A stretch of 64,000 bases of DNA, taken from positions 1 to 64,000 of the forward strand of contig JABBZI010000012.1 of NCBI GenBank assembly GCA_012955965.1, given 5' to 3'. Position numbers and translations under genes: made by a program. Shown here one piece after another: positions 18,606 to 27,339 of the stretch (the first letter of the stretch is position 1; every line of letters begins with the position of its first letter). The DNA comes from Clostridioides difficile (GTDB lineage Bacteria; Bacillota; Clostridia; Peptostreptococcales; Peptostreptococcaceae). Below the pieces are notes generated by a model. That model saw nothing but the letters and a program-made list of their open reading frames with translations, made no database searches and was not told the DNA's origin.

Positions 18606-19544
18606 ATGAGGTGGATATTAGTTTTTATATTTTTATATCTTATTCCTTTAGTAGTGATATTCAGAAATTACAAGAATTTTAAGAGGTCTTGTATCTACAG
18701 TAGTATTTATGTGGTATTAGCTACAACAATAATGATAAGTAATATTTATATGAGTGGACTTAATAAGATAAAAGAATCTATGTATTATCACAATTATATT
18801 TCTGATGAGACGTATGATGAAAAGTATGTATCAAATTTTAATGAGAAAGAAAGTACTGATTTAAAACAAAACAAGACAAAGAATGAAGAATCATCAAATA
18901 ACAAAGAATTAGATAGTCAACAAGATAAAAATGAACAAAATAAGGAAAGTAATGAAGATAATACGAATTTAAAAGAAAATAGTGATTTAGAGAATAATGT
19001 TTCAGAAAATGATAAATCAGAAGGGCAAGAAAATACAACGAAAGAAAGTAGTAATCAAACGAATAAAGAAAAAAATAGTGAAGATATAAAAAAAATAGAT
19101 ATAGAAAGTATAGGAATTTTTAAGAAAGAAATTTATAATATAGAAAGAGTAGCTTTGGTTCCAATGAGAGAATGTATACCTTACACTAAGGATATAGCAA
19201 AAAATATAACTAAATTGTCTAGTATAAAAAAAGATGTTACAAATGCTAGAAATAAGTGTAAAGAAGTTGTAAAAGAGTATAAAAATATGCAGATTCCGGA
19301 ACTTTCTAAGGAAGAGTATACAGAAACATTGAGTAATGCTAGAGATGATGTAAAGAAAGCATATGAACTTAGAGAAAAATCTATGGAAAGTGCTTTAAAG
19401 TTAATAAATACTAAAAGTCCTAAATATATAGGGAAAATAACTGAGTATCTTGACTTGTCAGATAAGCAGATAGAAAGCTTTAAAAATAGATTGAATGATT
19501 TAAAAGAAGAAATAAATGAAGCAGAAACAAATAGTATTGATTAA
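18606..19544 (+). CDS. Membrane-anchored hypothetical protein with Asn/Glu-rich linker
   Basis: This protein of about 312 residues begins with two membrane helices (about 3-20 and 32-50). A low-complexity stretch follows (about residues 75-160), very rich in N, E, K, S, Q and D. A helical C-terminal domain of about 150 residues may be a coiled coil. The topology predicts a surface- or cytoplasm-facing helical domain on a flexible stalk. I chose ATG 18606 because AAGGAGA lies about 9 nt before it; the upstream in-frame TTG (18585) has no such site. I do not recognise the family. Confidence 0.82.
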   Translation: MRWILVFIFLYLIPLVVIFRNYKNFKRSCIYSSIYVVLATTIMISNIYMSGLNKIKESMYYHNYISDETYDEKYVSNFNEKESTDLKQNKTKNEESSNNKELDSQQDKNEQNKESNEDNTNLKENSDLENNVSENDKSEGQENTTKESSNQTNKEKNSEDIKKIDIESIGIFKKEIYNIERVALVPMRECIPYTKDIAKNITKLSSIKKDVTNARNKCKEVVKEYKNMQIPELSKEEYTETLSNARDDVKKAYELREKSMESALKLINTKSPKYIGKITEYLDLSDKQIESFKNRLNDLKEEINEAETNSID

Positions 19545-19580
19545 TAAGAATTAAGGATATAAGTTAAAAGGGAGATTAAG

Positions 19581-20738
19581 ATGAATAAGCAGAGTATTGG
19601 AAAACTAAATATGTTTTTTATGGGGATTACTCAAAGAAACCTTGATAATAAGGATTTTTTTATTGAGTTAGAAGTGATTTTTAAATCTGGAAGAAAAGAA
19701 TTTAAAGGAGTGGCAATAGAGGAAGATAATAAGTATAAATTTAATTTTAAAGGAAAATCAGATTTATATACATTTAATGAATTGCTTAAGAATATTTCTA
19801 AAGAAGCAGAGAACTATGATAGTTTAGTATTTAAATATATTGAGAGAGGAACTATCGTTGTAATTGAAGGTGATAATAAGAAGGTAAATGTAAAGTATCT
19901 AGACAACATAGAAGAAGTACCTAAAATAGATGAATTTACAGCATCTCAAATAAAAAACAGAGATTATTATGTAAAAGTAGGACAAGCAAATGCACTTTTA
20001 AAAGAAATTGGAGTACTTACAAAAGATGGTAAGATAAAAAATGATAAAATAAGAAAGTACAATCAGATAGACCATTTTGTGGAATTGATAGATGGTATTT
20101 TAAAAGAAATACAGGATAAAGACTGTATAACAATCTTGGATTGTGCTTGCGGAAAATCCTATCTAAGTTTTGTTTTAAACTTTTATATAAAAGAAGTATT
20201 AAAGAAAAACTGTTATTTTATAGGTATAGATTATTCAGATATAGTTATAGAAGCATCAAGAAATATGGCTAAAAACTTAGGATATAAAAATATGTCATTT
20301 ATAAAAGAAGACTTGACTAATTATACACCAAATAGAGATGTAGACCTTGTGATAAGTTTACATGCTTGTGATACAGCAACGGATATGGCAGTAGGTCTAG
20401 GAATTAGAGCAAAATCTGAAGCCATAGTAGTAGTACCATGTTGTCATAAGGAGTTATTAGGGCAATATAAATATGAAGCTATGGAACCAATATTAAAACA
20501 TGGAGTATTTAAAGCTAGATTTGCAGATTTAATAACTGATGGTTTAAGAACACTGTTATTAGAAGGCAATGGATATGATACTTCTGTAGTAGAATACATA
20601 TCTCCACTGGATACACCAAAAAATTTAATGATAAGAGCAATAAAAACTAAAACAAATAATGACAAAGCATTAAAAGAATATAGAGAGCTGAAAGAACAAT
20701 TTGGAGTTGAACCAACTTTAGAAAAACTTATATATTAA
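19581..20738 (+). CDS. SAM-dependent methyltransferase (Methyltransf_32/METTL25-like)
   Basis: This 385-residue protein has an N-terminal region of about 170 residues and then a class I methyltransferase domain. Motif I is ILDCACGKSYLSF, with a following acidic residue in FIGIDYSD. The pair LHACDTATDMAV and VVVPCCHKE is the hallmark of the Methyltransf_32 group, related to eukaryotic METTL25 and GSTCD. The substrate is unknown, but cysteine/histidine motifs of this kind have been linked to RNA or protein methylation. An AAAGGGAG site precedes the ATG, 36 bp after the membrane protein, and a strong terminator follows. Confidence 0.88.
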   Translation: MNKQSIGKLNMFFMGITQRNLDNKDFFIELEVIFKSGRKEFKGVAIEEDNKYKFNFKGKSDLYTFNELLKNISKEAENYDSLVFKYIERGTIVVIEGDNKKVNVKYLDNIEEVPKIDEFTASQIKNRDYYVKVGQANALLKEIGVLTKDGKIKNDKIRKYNQIDHFVELIDGILKEIQDKDCITILDCACGKSYLSFVLNFYIKEVLKKNCYFIGIDYSDIVIEASRNMAKNLGYKNMSFIKEDLTNYTPNRDVDLVISLHACDTATDMAVGLGIRAKSEAIVVVPCCHKELLGQYKYEAMEPILKHGVFKARFADLITDGLRTLLLEGNGYDTSVVEYISPLDTPKNLMIRAIKTKTNNDKALKEYRELKEQFGVEPTLEKLIY

Positions 20739-20758
20739 CTAAAAATGTAAAATTTACG

Positions 20759-20786
20759 AAAAGCTTGCTTAAATATGCAAGCTTTT
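20759..20786 (+). terminator. Terminator after the methyltransferase gene
   Basis: AAAAGCTTGC pairs perfectly with GCAAGCTTTT around an 8-nt loop, with a T-run. Confidence 0.88.
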
Positions 20787-20819
20787 TGGTATTATATAGG
20801 TATAGTCATATCTAGAGTT

Positions 20820-20848
20820 TTGATTTATAATTAAAGCTGTGCTATAAT
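20820..20848 (+). promoter_or_regulatory. Sigma-A promoter of the HAD gene
   Basis: TTGATT (20820-20825) and a perfect TATAAT (20843-20848) are separated by 17 bp, 41 bp before the ATG at 20890. Confidence 0.7.
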
Positions 20849-20889
20849 ATTTGATTAACCAAATTAATAAACGTTACATGGAGGTAAAA

Positions 20890-21450
20890 ATGAACAAATT
20901 GAATATATGTATTGATATAGATGGAACAATAACAAGCCCTTATCATTTTCTTCCATACCTAAATGATATTTTTAATAAAAATATAACTGAAGCAGAGTGT
21001 ATAACACATAATTGGGAAGAATTATACGGTTCAGGAATAAGAGATGTATATGCAGAATTTAACAATAAGTATATACATTCCTATGATGAAGCAACGATTG
21101 TGGATGGTGCTATTGAGGTAATTGGCACATTATCTAAAGGACATAATTTATCTTTTGTGACAGCCAGACATGAGTGTTTAACTGATGTAACTAGAAACTG
21201 GTTATCGAGACAAGGATTTTCAGATATAGATGTTTACTTATTAGGAAGCGATTATAAAGTTGAAAAGGCAAGAGAGCTGAGTTGTGATGTATTTATAGAA
21301 GATAATCCTTTAAACTCAGTACAACTAGCTGATGCTGGAGTTAAAGTAATACTTCTGGATACTAACTATAATAAAGATGTTAGACATCAAAATATAGTTA
21401 GGGTTAATAATTGGATAGATATTGAAAAAATTATAAAACAAAGCGTTTAA
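20890..21450 (+). CDS. HAD-family 5'(3')-deoxyribonucleotidase-like protein
   Basis: This protein of about 186 residues begins CIDIDGTITSP, the HAD nucleophile motif DxDGT. Motif II lies in VTARHE, and EDNPLNSVQLADAG supplies the terminal acidic motif. The short length and the motif context resemble the NT5C deoxyribonucleotidase group. I chose ATG 20890 since TGGAGGT is 5 nt upstream; in-frame ATG 20878 overlaps that site. The likely role is dephosphorylation of a small nucleotide or similar metabolite. It is followed at 28 bp by a small acidic hypothetical protein, probably in one operon. Confidence 0.82.
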   Translation: MNKLNICIDIDGTITSPYHFLPYLNDIFNKNITEAECITHNWEELYGSGIRDVYAEFNNKYIHSYDEATIVDGAIEVIGTLSKGHNLSFVTARHECLTDVTRNWLSRQGFSDIDVYLLGSDYKVEKARELSCDVFIEDNPLNSVQLADAGVKVILLDTNYNKDVRHQNIVRVNNWIDIEKIIKQSV

Positions 21451-21478
21451 AAGATTTGTAAATCGAAAGGGGGAGCAT

Positions 21479-21970
21479 ATGATAGATTTAAAACTTGAAA
21501 ATAGAAAAGGAAAGATTCATGTAAAGAGCAGTGAAGTAAAAGATATTTTAGAATTGCGTCCGGACTTTGAATATGTACAAGATATATCAAATACTATAAA
21601 TCAAGAAAACATATTGGTATTTGATTGTCAATTGACAGGAAATTCTTTTGATATGGATGATTTAGATATAGAAGAAATATTAGAAGAATTGGGTGAAGAA
21701 ATAGATGAGTCTTATTTCAATGTTCTATTTGAAGATGTAAGAGCTTATTTAAAAGATGCTACTGATGAGATAGAAGCAGATTTGCAAGAAAATTACTTAT
21801 TTGATAATTTGAGATGTTATTTTGATATATACAACATAAATCAAGAATTTACCGATTTTAAGTTTGTATTTTTAGTTTCTTTTAAAGATATAAAAATTTC
21901 TTCATTAGCAAACCTAGCTAAGATTGTTTCTAAAAGACAGCTTATAGGTGCATCTAAATTTTATAGTTAA
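21479..21970 (+). CDS. Acidic hypothetical protein
   Basis: I do not recognise this 163-residue protein. It is strongly acidic in the middle (DMDDLDIEEILEELGEEIDES) and ends in a more basic stretch. There is no membrane helix or cysteine motif. It has a very good AAAGGGGGAG ribosome site and is followed by a terminator at 21993-22027, so it is the last gene of the short operon begun by the HAD gene. Confidence 0.75.
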   Translation: MIDLKLENRKGKIHVKSSEVKDILELRPDFEYVQDISNTINQENILVFDCQLTGNSFDMDDLDIEEILEELGEEIDESYFNVLFEDVRAYLKDATDEIEADLQENYLFDNLRCYFDIYNINQEFTDFKFVFLVSFKDIKISSLANLAKIVSKRQLIGASKFYS

Positions 21971-21992
21971 AATTGAATCGTATGATATTAAG

Positions 21993-22027
21993 AACTAGTA
22001 ACCTGTAAAAACATTAGGCTACTAGTT
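21993..22027 (+). terminator. Terminator of the HAD/acidic protein operon
   Basis: AACTAGTAACCT (21993-22004) pairs with AGGCTACTAGTT (22016-22027) with one mismatch and a T-run. Confidence 0.8.
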
Positions 22028-22064
22028 TTTTATTTGTACCTTTTTACAAAATTTCAGAAAGCTA

Positions 22065-22105
22065 TTTACATTATTAAAAAAGTAATGTATATTAAACATA
22101 ATGTA
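22065..22105 (+). promoter_or_regulatory. Promoter with inverted repeats, probable autoregulatory operator
   Basis: TTTACA (22065-22070) and TATATT (22088-22093) are 17 bp apart. TACATTA (22067-22073) overlaps the -35 and its inverse TAATGTA (22083-22089) overlaps the -10; a third copy, TAATGTA, lies at 22099-22105. This layout would let the XRE protein encoded downstream block its own promoter. A weak CodY-like match (12/15, 22039-22053) lies just upstream. Confidence 0.5.
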
Positions 22106-22195
22106 CAATATAATGGATAAAATCAAACTGAGTTACTAAATCTATTAAACAAGTAAATGATTTATTTTTAGCTGAGTATATTAGGAGGAGAATTT

Positions 22196-22747
22196 ATGCA
22201 AAGTCTAAACGAAATAATTTCAGAAAATTTAAAAAAAATAAGGAAAGAGAAACATCTTAGTTTAGATAAGATTGCTCAACTTAGTGGAGTAAGTAAAAGT
22301 ATGTTGTCTCAAATTGAGAAATGTGAGGTAAATCCTACTATATCTACTTTAAAGAAAATAACTAATGGACTAAAAATCTCATTTACATCATTAATGGAGA
22401 GACAGGAAAGTGATATAGAACTAGTTAAAAAAAGTGATGTAGACCACTTCATTGAAGATGATGGAAAATATGTAAGTTATCCAATATTTCCATTTGATTC
22501 TAAAAGAAGATTTGAAATATTTATGATTGAAATAGAAGAGGGTGGAAATTTAGATTCAAATGCTGAACTTCCAGGGACACAAGAGTTTATAACTGTTTTT
22601 AGCGGTGAGGTAACAATTAAAATAAATGGAGAAGATTATACGGTGTGTAGTGGTAACTCTATAAGATTTAAAGCAGATGTATCACATATATATAGAAACT
22701 CAGGTAAGGGTATAGCTAAAATGAGCATGGTAGTATATTATGTATAA
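22196..22747 (+). CDS. XRE-family regulator with cupin domain
   Basis: This 183-residue regulator has an N-terminal lambda-repressor HTH (about 8-64; LDKIAQLSGVSKSMLSQIEK is the recognition region) and a C-terminal cupin barrel (about 105-180; GTQEFITVFSGEVTIKING). This is the PuuR/SutR-type layout, in which the cupin senses a small metabolite. Start ATG has an AGGAGGAG site. Inverted repeats overlap its promoter, so autorepression is likely. It precedes a D-aminoacyl-tRNA deacylase-like gene and an EamA transporter, possible targets. Confidence 0.9.
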   Translation: MQSLNEIISENLKKIRKEKHLSLDKIAQLSGVSKSMLSQIEKCEVNPTISTLKKITNGLKISFTSLMERQESDIELVKKSDVDHFIEDDGKYVSYPIFPFDSKRRFEIFMIEIEEGGNLDSNAELPGTQEFITVFSGEVTIKINGEDYTVCSGNSIRFKADVSHIYRNSGKGIAKMSMVVYYV

Positions 22748-22824
22748 ATAATTTGGTGAAGTATATAATTAGATTTAGATGATTTTAAGTATGAGATTAT
22801 ATTTAAGTAATGGGAGTGTGATTT

Positions 22825-23760
22825 ATGATGATTAACAAAAAAGCTGTCTTTTTCTTTTGTAATGACTTAAAGAAAGACCCAGTGGCAAATAGTGTGATTA
22901 AGTGTTGTGAGGAAATAATGGATTTAAAGCAAAGTGATATTGTCATTGATGAAAGTTTTGCATTAGAATTTATAGATAAAAACAATAATTTATTTCAGTT
23001 TGTAAAGACAAAAGATGTAATAAGCCATGACTATAAATATTATTTGCCAATTTTAAATAGATATTTCAAAGATTATGATTTCGCAGGAGTTGTAAATTGG
23101 CATGAAGGAGAAAATGCTCCAGAGCAGATTTTAACAGCTCATACAATTGGAGATGTACCAACAGGAGTGTTTGGAAATTCAAATTCAAGATACTTTAAAA
23201 ACCTAATTAATGCAATTGAAGATATAAAAAATGAAAATTTACTTGATGAATTCACCACGTTAACAGAAGCAACTCATTGGTCTGGTACAACATATGGTGA
23301 AGAAGCTGGATTAATTACAGAATATTCTGTACCTATGTTAGACATAGAGATAGGAAGTAGTAGTGATAGTTTTAATAATAAGATAGCAATACAAGTATTA
23401 GCAAAATCACTGGTTAGAGTATTTGATAATGATGAACCTCTAAAAACTTTATTATGTGTTGGAGGGATTCATTTTGAAAAATCTTTTGCAGATATTATAA
23501 AAAATAAAGAATACAACATATCAATTGGACATGTACTACCAAATCAATGGATTGTAAGTGGAATGTATGATGATGAATTTGGATTTGAAAAATTAGAGAA
23601 GTGTGTAAATAGTATTGAAGGTGGAATTGATGGGATAGTTTTTCATGATAAATTAAAAGGTACTTATAAAGAGCAATGCCGTAAATTAGGTGAAAAACTT
23701 AATGTGCCTGTATTTAAACATAAAATATTAAAAAATCCAAAAGATTTGCCTATATGGTAG
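22825..23760 (+). CDS. Archaeal/plant-type D-aminoacyl-tRNA deacylase (DTD2/GEK1 family)
   Basis: This 311-residue protein resembles DTD2 (DtdA), the deacylase of archaea and plants that removes wrongly attached D-amino acids from tRNA. Matching segments are a TGVFGNSNSR region, LTEATHWSGTTYG, MLDIEIGSSS, LCVGGIHFEKSF and ISIGHVLPNQW, in the family order. The usual HHGP is replaced by HWSGT and the GGGHY by GGIHF, so catalysis should not be assumed. Bacteria mostly use the unrelated DTD1. ATG has GGGAGTG 6 nt upstream. It lies between a cupin regulator and an EamA exporter. Confidence 0.75.
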   Translation: MMINKKAVFFFCNDLKKDPVANSVIKCCEEIMDLKQSDIVIDESFALEFIDKNNNLFQFVKTKDVISHDYKYYLPILNRYFKDYDFAGVVNWHEGENAPEQILTAHTIGDVPTGVFGNSNSRYFKNLINAIEDIKNENLLDEFTTLTEATHWSGTTYGEEAGLITEYSVPMLDIEIGSSSDSFNNKIAIQVLAKSLVRVFDNDEPLKTLLCVGGIHFEKSFADIIKNKEYNISIGHVLPNQWIVSGMYDDEFGFEKLEKCVNSIEGGIDGIVFHDKLKGTYKEQCRKLGEKLNVPVFKHKILKNPKDLPIW

Positions 23761-23809
23761 TTATACAATCAATATAATAAGTCAGATTAATTTTTAAGTG
23801 AGGTCAAAA

Positions 23810-24673
23810 ATGATATTATCTTATTTTGCATTATTAATTAGAGTAGTGCTATTAGCTTTTGAAAGAGTAGTTGTAAGGTTATTAGGTGATGAAGAAGGTG
23901 ATATTTATAAAAATATAGCATCATCATTTTTATTTTTCTTTATTGGAGGAGTATGTTTACTTCCGTTTAGTATAATGGATAGAGTTAGTGATTGGTCTTT
24001 TTTAATACCATGTTATATAAGTAGTTTAGTTTATTCAATTGGCTCAGTGGCATATGTAACATCTTTAGCAACTGGTGAAGTTTCACTTGTGACTCCAATA
24101 AATAGTCTAAATTCTTTGTTTCTATTACTTTTATCAGTTATATTTTTAGGTGAAGGTTTAAGTTTAGCAAAAGTCGCAGGAATTATAATTATGATTGGTG
24201 GAGTATTCATATTAAAAAAAGTAAGTTCTTTTTTAAAAAATGTATCTGTAATTTTTAATAACTTGCCATGCAGATTAATGTTTTTGTACATATTTTTACA
24301 ATCAGTAGGGAGAGTATTGGATAAGGCGTTTTTTGTGCAAGTATCTCCTATACTATATTCAACTATACTTTATTTCTTTGTGGGATTAAATCTATTTGTA
24401 TTTTTAGCATTTAAAAAGAAACAAAAGATAATTTATGAGATTTTTAGGAATAAAAAAGGTCTATCAATTGTAAGTGGTGCTATTAATGGATATTCTTATT
24501 TAGCATTATTAATCGCTTTAAATAATCTGGAACTTAGTATAGCTGAACCATTTTCTCAGGTATCTATGATAATAACTTTGATACTTGCTCATTTTATGTT
24601 CAAAGAAAATATAAAAGAAAAAATACCAGGTTCGATTTTAATACTAATTGGTGGATGGCTATTGTTACTTTAA
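23810..24673 (+). CDS. EamA/DMT-family transporter
   Basis: This integral membrane protein of about 287 residues has roughly ten hydrophobic helices in two repeats, as in the drug/metabolite transporter family. The pattern LVTPINSLNSLFLLLLSVIF and the later IAEPFSQVSMIITLILAH are typical EamA helices 4 and 9. The family exports amino acids and other metabolites; substrate unknown. I prefer ATG 23810 because AAGTGAGG lies just before it; the in-frame GTG at 23798 sits within that stretch. It may share an operon with the deacylase 49 bp upstream. A bidirectional terminator follows. Confidence 0.85.
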   Translation: MILSYFALLIRVVLLAFERVVVRLLGDEEGDIYKNIASSFLFFFIGGVCLLPFSIMDRVSDWSFLIPCYISSLVYSIGSVAYVTSLATGEVSLVTPINSLNSLFLLLLSVIFLGEGLSLAKVAGIIIMIGGVFILKKVSSFLKNVSVIFNNLPCRLMFLYIFLQSVGRVLDKAFFVQVSPILYSTILYFFVGLNLFVFLAFKKKQKIIYEIFRNKKGLSIVSGAINGYSYLALLIALNNLELSIAEPFSQVSMIITLILAHFMFKENIKEKIPGSILILIGGWLLLL

Positions 24674-24753
24674 TCGTTATATTAATTAAAAATAAGTAAT
24701 AAAGAAGTATAATAACTAAAATCAGTTTAATAAATATCTAATACATAGTTAAT

Positions 24754-24807
24754 AAATAGGGAATACAAACATATTTATTTAGATAAATTCGTTTATATTC
24801 CCTATTT
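24754..24807. terminator. Bidirectional terminator
   Basis: AAATAGGGAATA (24754-24765) and TATTCCCTATTT (24796-24807) form a perfect 12-bp stem around a 30-nt loop, between convergent genes. The loop is long. Confidence 0.7.
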
Positions 24808-24855
24808 TGTTATATTGATTTTTATATTTGAGCTATAACATGAATCTAACAATTA

Positions 24856-25452
24856 TTAGTTCTTATGTCTGACTCTTAATGGTATATCAAGTTTTTTTGC
24901 TAATTGCTTAGATTCTTCTATTTCCTCTGGAGATATTTCATCTACTACTGAAAAAGCCACCTCTTCTATATATTTTTTACAATCTCTTGCGAAATCTAAC
25001 ATATAATCAAATGCTTTTTCTCCAAACTTTGGCTGTGTAACTCTATTGTACGCTTCTTTATTTGGAGCATTAAGGCTTATTGATACTGCATCGATAACAT
25101 CTTTTAATAGAATAGCTGTTTTTTTATCATGTATTAAATCACTTAGACCATTTGTATTTATTCTTGTTTTTATATTGCTTTTTTCCTTTATAAACTTAGC
25201 AACTTCTGTTAGCTCATTTATTCTCATTAATGGTTCACCATATCCGCAGAATACAATTTCATCGTAGTTGTCTAAATTGTATTTGTTGAAGGCTTCTTTT
25301 ATTTCATCTATACTTGGTTCATGTTCCAACCATAAACTACCGCTATTTGCCACTTCATCTTTTTCATTTCTTATGCAAAAAACGCAACTACATGGACATG
25401 TATTAGTTATATTTACATAGATACTATTTTCAATTGTATATAAGATATTCAT
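24856..25452 (-). CDS. Small radical SAM protein (TatD-linked type)
   Basis: This 198-residue protein binds a [4Fe-4S] cluster through CPCSCVFC (residues 19-26, the CxxxCxxC motif with aromatic before the last Cys) and S-adenosylmethionine through EIVFCGYGEPLMR. It is short for a radical SAM enzyme and resembles the compact group often encoded next to TatD nucleases in clostridia; that name is from memory. The product is unknown. ATG has a GGAGGG site. It is the second gene of a minus-strand pair, 26 bp after an ECF S-component, which suggests a vitamin- or cofactor-related role. Confidence 0.8.
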   Translation of the reverse strand: MNILYTIENSIYVNITNTCPCSCVFCIRNEKDEVANSGSLWLEHEPSIDEIKEAFNKYNLDNYDEIVFCGYGEPLMRINELTEVAKFIKEKSNIKTRINTNGLSDLIHDKKTAILLKDVIDAVSISLNAPNKEAYNRVTQPKFGEKAFDYMLDFARDCKKYIEEVAFSVVDEISPEEIEESKQLAKKLDIPLRVRHKN

Positions 25453-25478
25453 AATTTTCCCTCCATAAATTTAAATTC

Positions 25479-26006
25479 TTAATTAAAATAACGTCTTTTA
25501 AAATCAAGTTTATCAAGTGCTATACCTAAAATTATAAAGACAATAAAACTTCCTATTGGCTGTAATAAACCAAGTAAGCTCATTATAAATGCACTTGTAA
25601 AGCTTCCAATGATTATTCCTTCAGCAAACATGTATAAGACTAACCCTATTATACCTGCGACAATCGAAGCAACTATATTTCTTTTATTTATTATCTTGTC
25701 ACTTTTAGAAGTGAAAAATAATACAAGTATTGGCTTTATGATTATAGTTGGTATTACCCAAATAGCAGCACCTGTAGATAAGTCAGCTAGACCAGCACCT
25801 ATTGCAGAGGCGGCTATAGCATAGTTTGTTGGTAAAATGGTTGCAGCTAGATAAATAAAAGCATCTCCTATATGAACATATCCATTATTTCCACCAACTG
25901 GGATATGTAGTATATACGCTATTGTCAGACATATTATGGATGCAAATAACGCAGAAGTAACAATATAGGTCGTTTTTTTAGAAGTAACTTTATTCATTTT
26001 TTCCAA
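25479..26006 (-). CDS. ECF transporter S-component
   Basis: This 175-residue membrane protein has about six hydrophobic helices and the small-membrane-protein shape of ECF substrate-binding subunits. The conserved GYVHIGDAFIYLAATILP stretch is typical of the YpdP/HmpT/thiamine-related group. The start is TTG 26006: GGGAGG lies 7 nt upstream, whereas the first in-frame ATG is 9 nt further on. ECF S-components bind a vitamin and use a shared energising module encoded elsewhere, not seen here. Being coupled to a radical SAM gene makes a cofactor precursor a plausible substrate, but that is inference. Confidence 0.8.
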   Translation of the reverse strand: MEKMNKVTSKKTTYIVTSALFASIICLTIAYILHIPVGGNNGYVHIGDAFIYLAATILPTNYAIAASAIGAGLADLSTGAAIWVIPTIIIKPILVLFFTSKSDKIINKRNIVASIVAGIIGLVLYMFAEGIIIGSFTSAFIMSLLGLLQPIGSFIVFIILGIALDKLDFKRRYFN

Positions 26007-26240
26007 TATACTCCCTCCCTAGAAATCCAAAATTAGCATAATTGTAATGTTTTCTTATACATATATTAATATTAATCATACAATTTTCATAGTTTGTTTA
26101 GTGTTTTTTTTGTAAAACACAGATTGTACCCATTCAAATGTATATAAATAGAAAAAAGGAATAGAATAGTAGTCAAAGTAGAATAAGTATAAATATAATA
26201 TTTGATGTATTAGAAGTGAATGAATTAGATGTAAAAAATA
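26007..26240. other. Intergenic region upstream of the ECF S-component
   Basis: No gene. A GTGTTTT/AAAACAC inverted repeat (26101-26120) lies about 95 bp upstream of the ECF start codon and may be an operator. No known riboswitch is recognisable by eye. Confidence 0.35.
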
Positions 26241-26275
26241 ATATAAGAGAGTCTATTGTGTAGACTCTCTTATAT
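26241..26275 (-). terminator. Terminator of ldhA
   Basis: A perfect 15-bp stem (26241-26255 with 26261-26275) and a 5-nt loop. On the minus strand it is followed by TATTTTTTACATC, right after the ldhA stop codon at 26341. Confidence 0.9.
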
Positions 26276-26340
26276 TTGGGAAATTAAAGGCTATTTTGTT
26301 AGATAATAGCTAATTAATAAAAAAATATATTTATAAAATA

Positions 26341-27339
26341 CTAATTTACTCTGTTAGTAGCAGTTCCTGTTTCTATAACTTCTACAGCACTACTTAAACT
26401 AGAATAAACTATATTTTCTATCGCTGTACTAGTGAAGAAGCCAAGGTGATGAGTGAATATAACTTGTTCCATAGAAAGAAGTTTGTTTATTTCTGGGTCA
26501 GTTAATTCACCTGGATTCATCTTTTTATTTAAGAATAATCCTTCTGTTTCAAATGTATCAAGGGCAGCAGCTCTGATTTTTCCTGATTCTAGTGCGTCTA
26601 TTAAGTCCCCTGTCTTAATTAAACCACCACGACCAGTATTTACTATATAAGCTCCATCCTTCATTATAGCTAGAGTATCTTTGTTTATCATATGTTTTGT
26701 TCCTTCAAGTAAAGGAGTATGTAATGTTATAAGGTCAGCTTCTTTTAAAAGGTCCTCTAAAGTATCTTTGTAAGTTAATATATCATTTAAATCATTATTT
26801 GGATATTGGTCAAATGCAATTACGTTAGCCCCTAAGCCTTTGAATAGTTTTGCAGAAGTAGCACCTATTTTTCCAGTACCTATAACACCTACTGTAATAG
26901 ATCTAACTTCTGTTCCAAGAAGTTCAGCTATCCAACGATAGTCACCTTCACAGACTTTTTTCTTTACTAAAGGAGTTTTTCTTAAAAGGTTCATAGCTTG
27001 AGTAACAGCTAATTCAGCTATTGCATTAGGTGAATAAGAAGGAACATTAGTAACAATAAGCCCATTTTCATTAACTAAACCAAAATGTATCATATCCATT
27101 CCTGCAGTTCTTGAAGCTATAACTTTAACTCCAGCATCTTTTAAAGTCTCATAAATATAAGGGTTATCTATATAGTTAGTTTGTTGTATAGATATACCAT
27201 CATACCCTTTAGCTTTAACCACATTTTCTTCAGTCATGTTTTCAGGATAAATATCCACTTGAACATCCTGATGCTCTTCAGACCATTGTTTTATTACTGG
27301 TTCTTCATAATCGCGTGCTCCAAATACTAGTATTTTCAT
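26341..27339 (-). CDS. ldhA: (R)-2-hydroxyisocaproate dehydrogenase LdhA
   Basis: This 332-residue NADH-dependent dehydrogenase reduces 2-oxoisocaproate (from leucine) to (R)-2-hydroxyisocaproate, feeding the Had pathway encoded divergently. It has the D-2-hydroxyacid dehydrogenase layout: Rossmann motif VIGTGKIGATSA, catalytic Arg region around ASRTAGMD, Glu in LDTFETEG and His in IFTHHLGFFT. The normal length and intact catalytic residues argue for function. The substrate is assigned from gene neighbourhood and known C. difficile enzymology rather than motifs alone. ATG has a GGAGGGTATTG ribosome region. It is a single-gene unit with its own terminator, divergent from hadA. Confidence 0.93.
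   Translation of the reverse strand: MKILVFGARDYEEPVIKQWSEEHQDVQVDIYPENMTEENVVKAKGYDGISIQQTNYIDNPYIYETLKDAGVKVIASRTAGMDMIHFGLVNENGLIVTNVPSYSPNAIAELAVTQAMNLLRKTPLVKKKVCEGDYRWIAELLGTEVRSITVGVIGTGKIGATSAKLFKGLGANVIAFDQYPNNDLNDILTYKDTLEDLLKEADLITLHTPLLEGTKHMINKDTLAIMKDGAYIVNTGRGGLIKTGDLIDALESGKIRAAALDTFETEGLFLNKKMNPGELTDPEINKLLSMEQVIFTHHLGFFTSTAIENIVYSSLSSAVEVIETGTATNRVN

Noticed and set aside
24674-24855. Short gap between the EamA and radical SAM genes as an empty site for the 630 element CTn1.
   Set aside because: I recall CTn1 near this place, but I cannot confirm its exact junctions from this sequence, and no att-like repeat is visible.
26101-26120. Hairpin upstream of the ECF S-component as a riboswitch.
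   Set aside because: It is a simple GTGTTTT/AAAACAC stem with no conserved riboswitch core that I can recognise.
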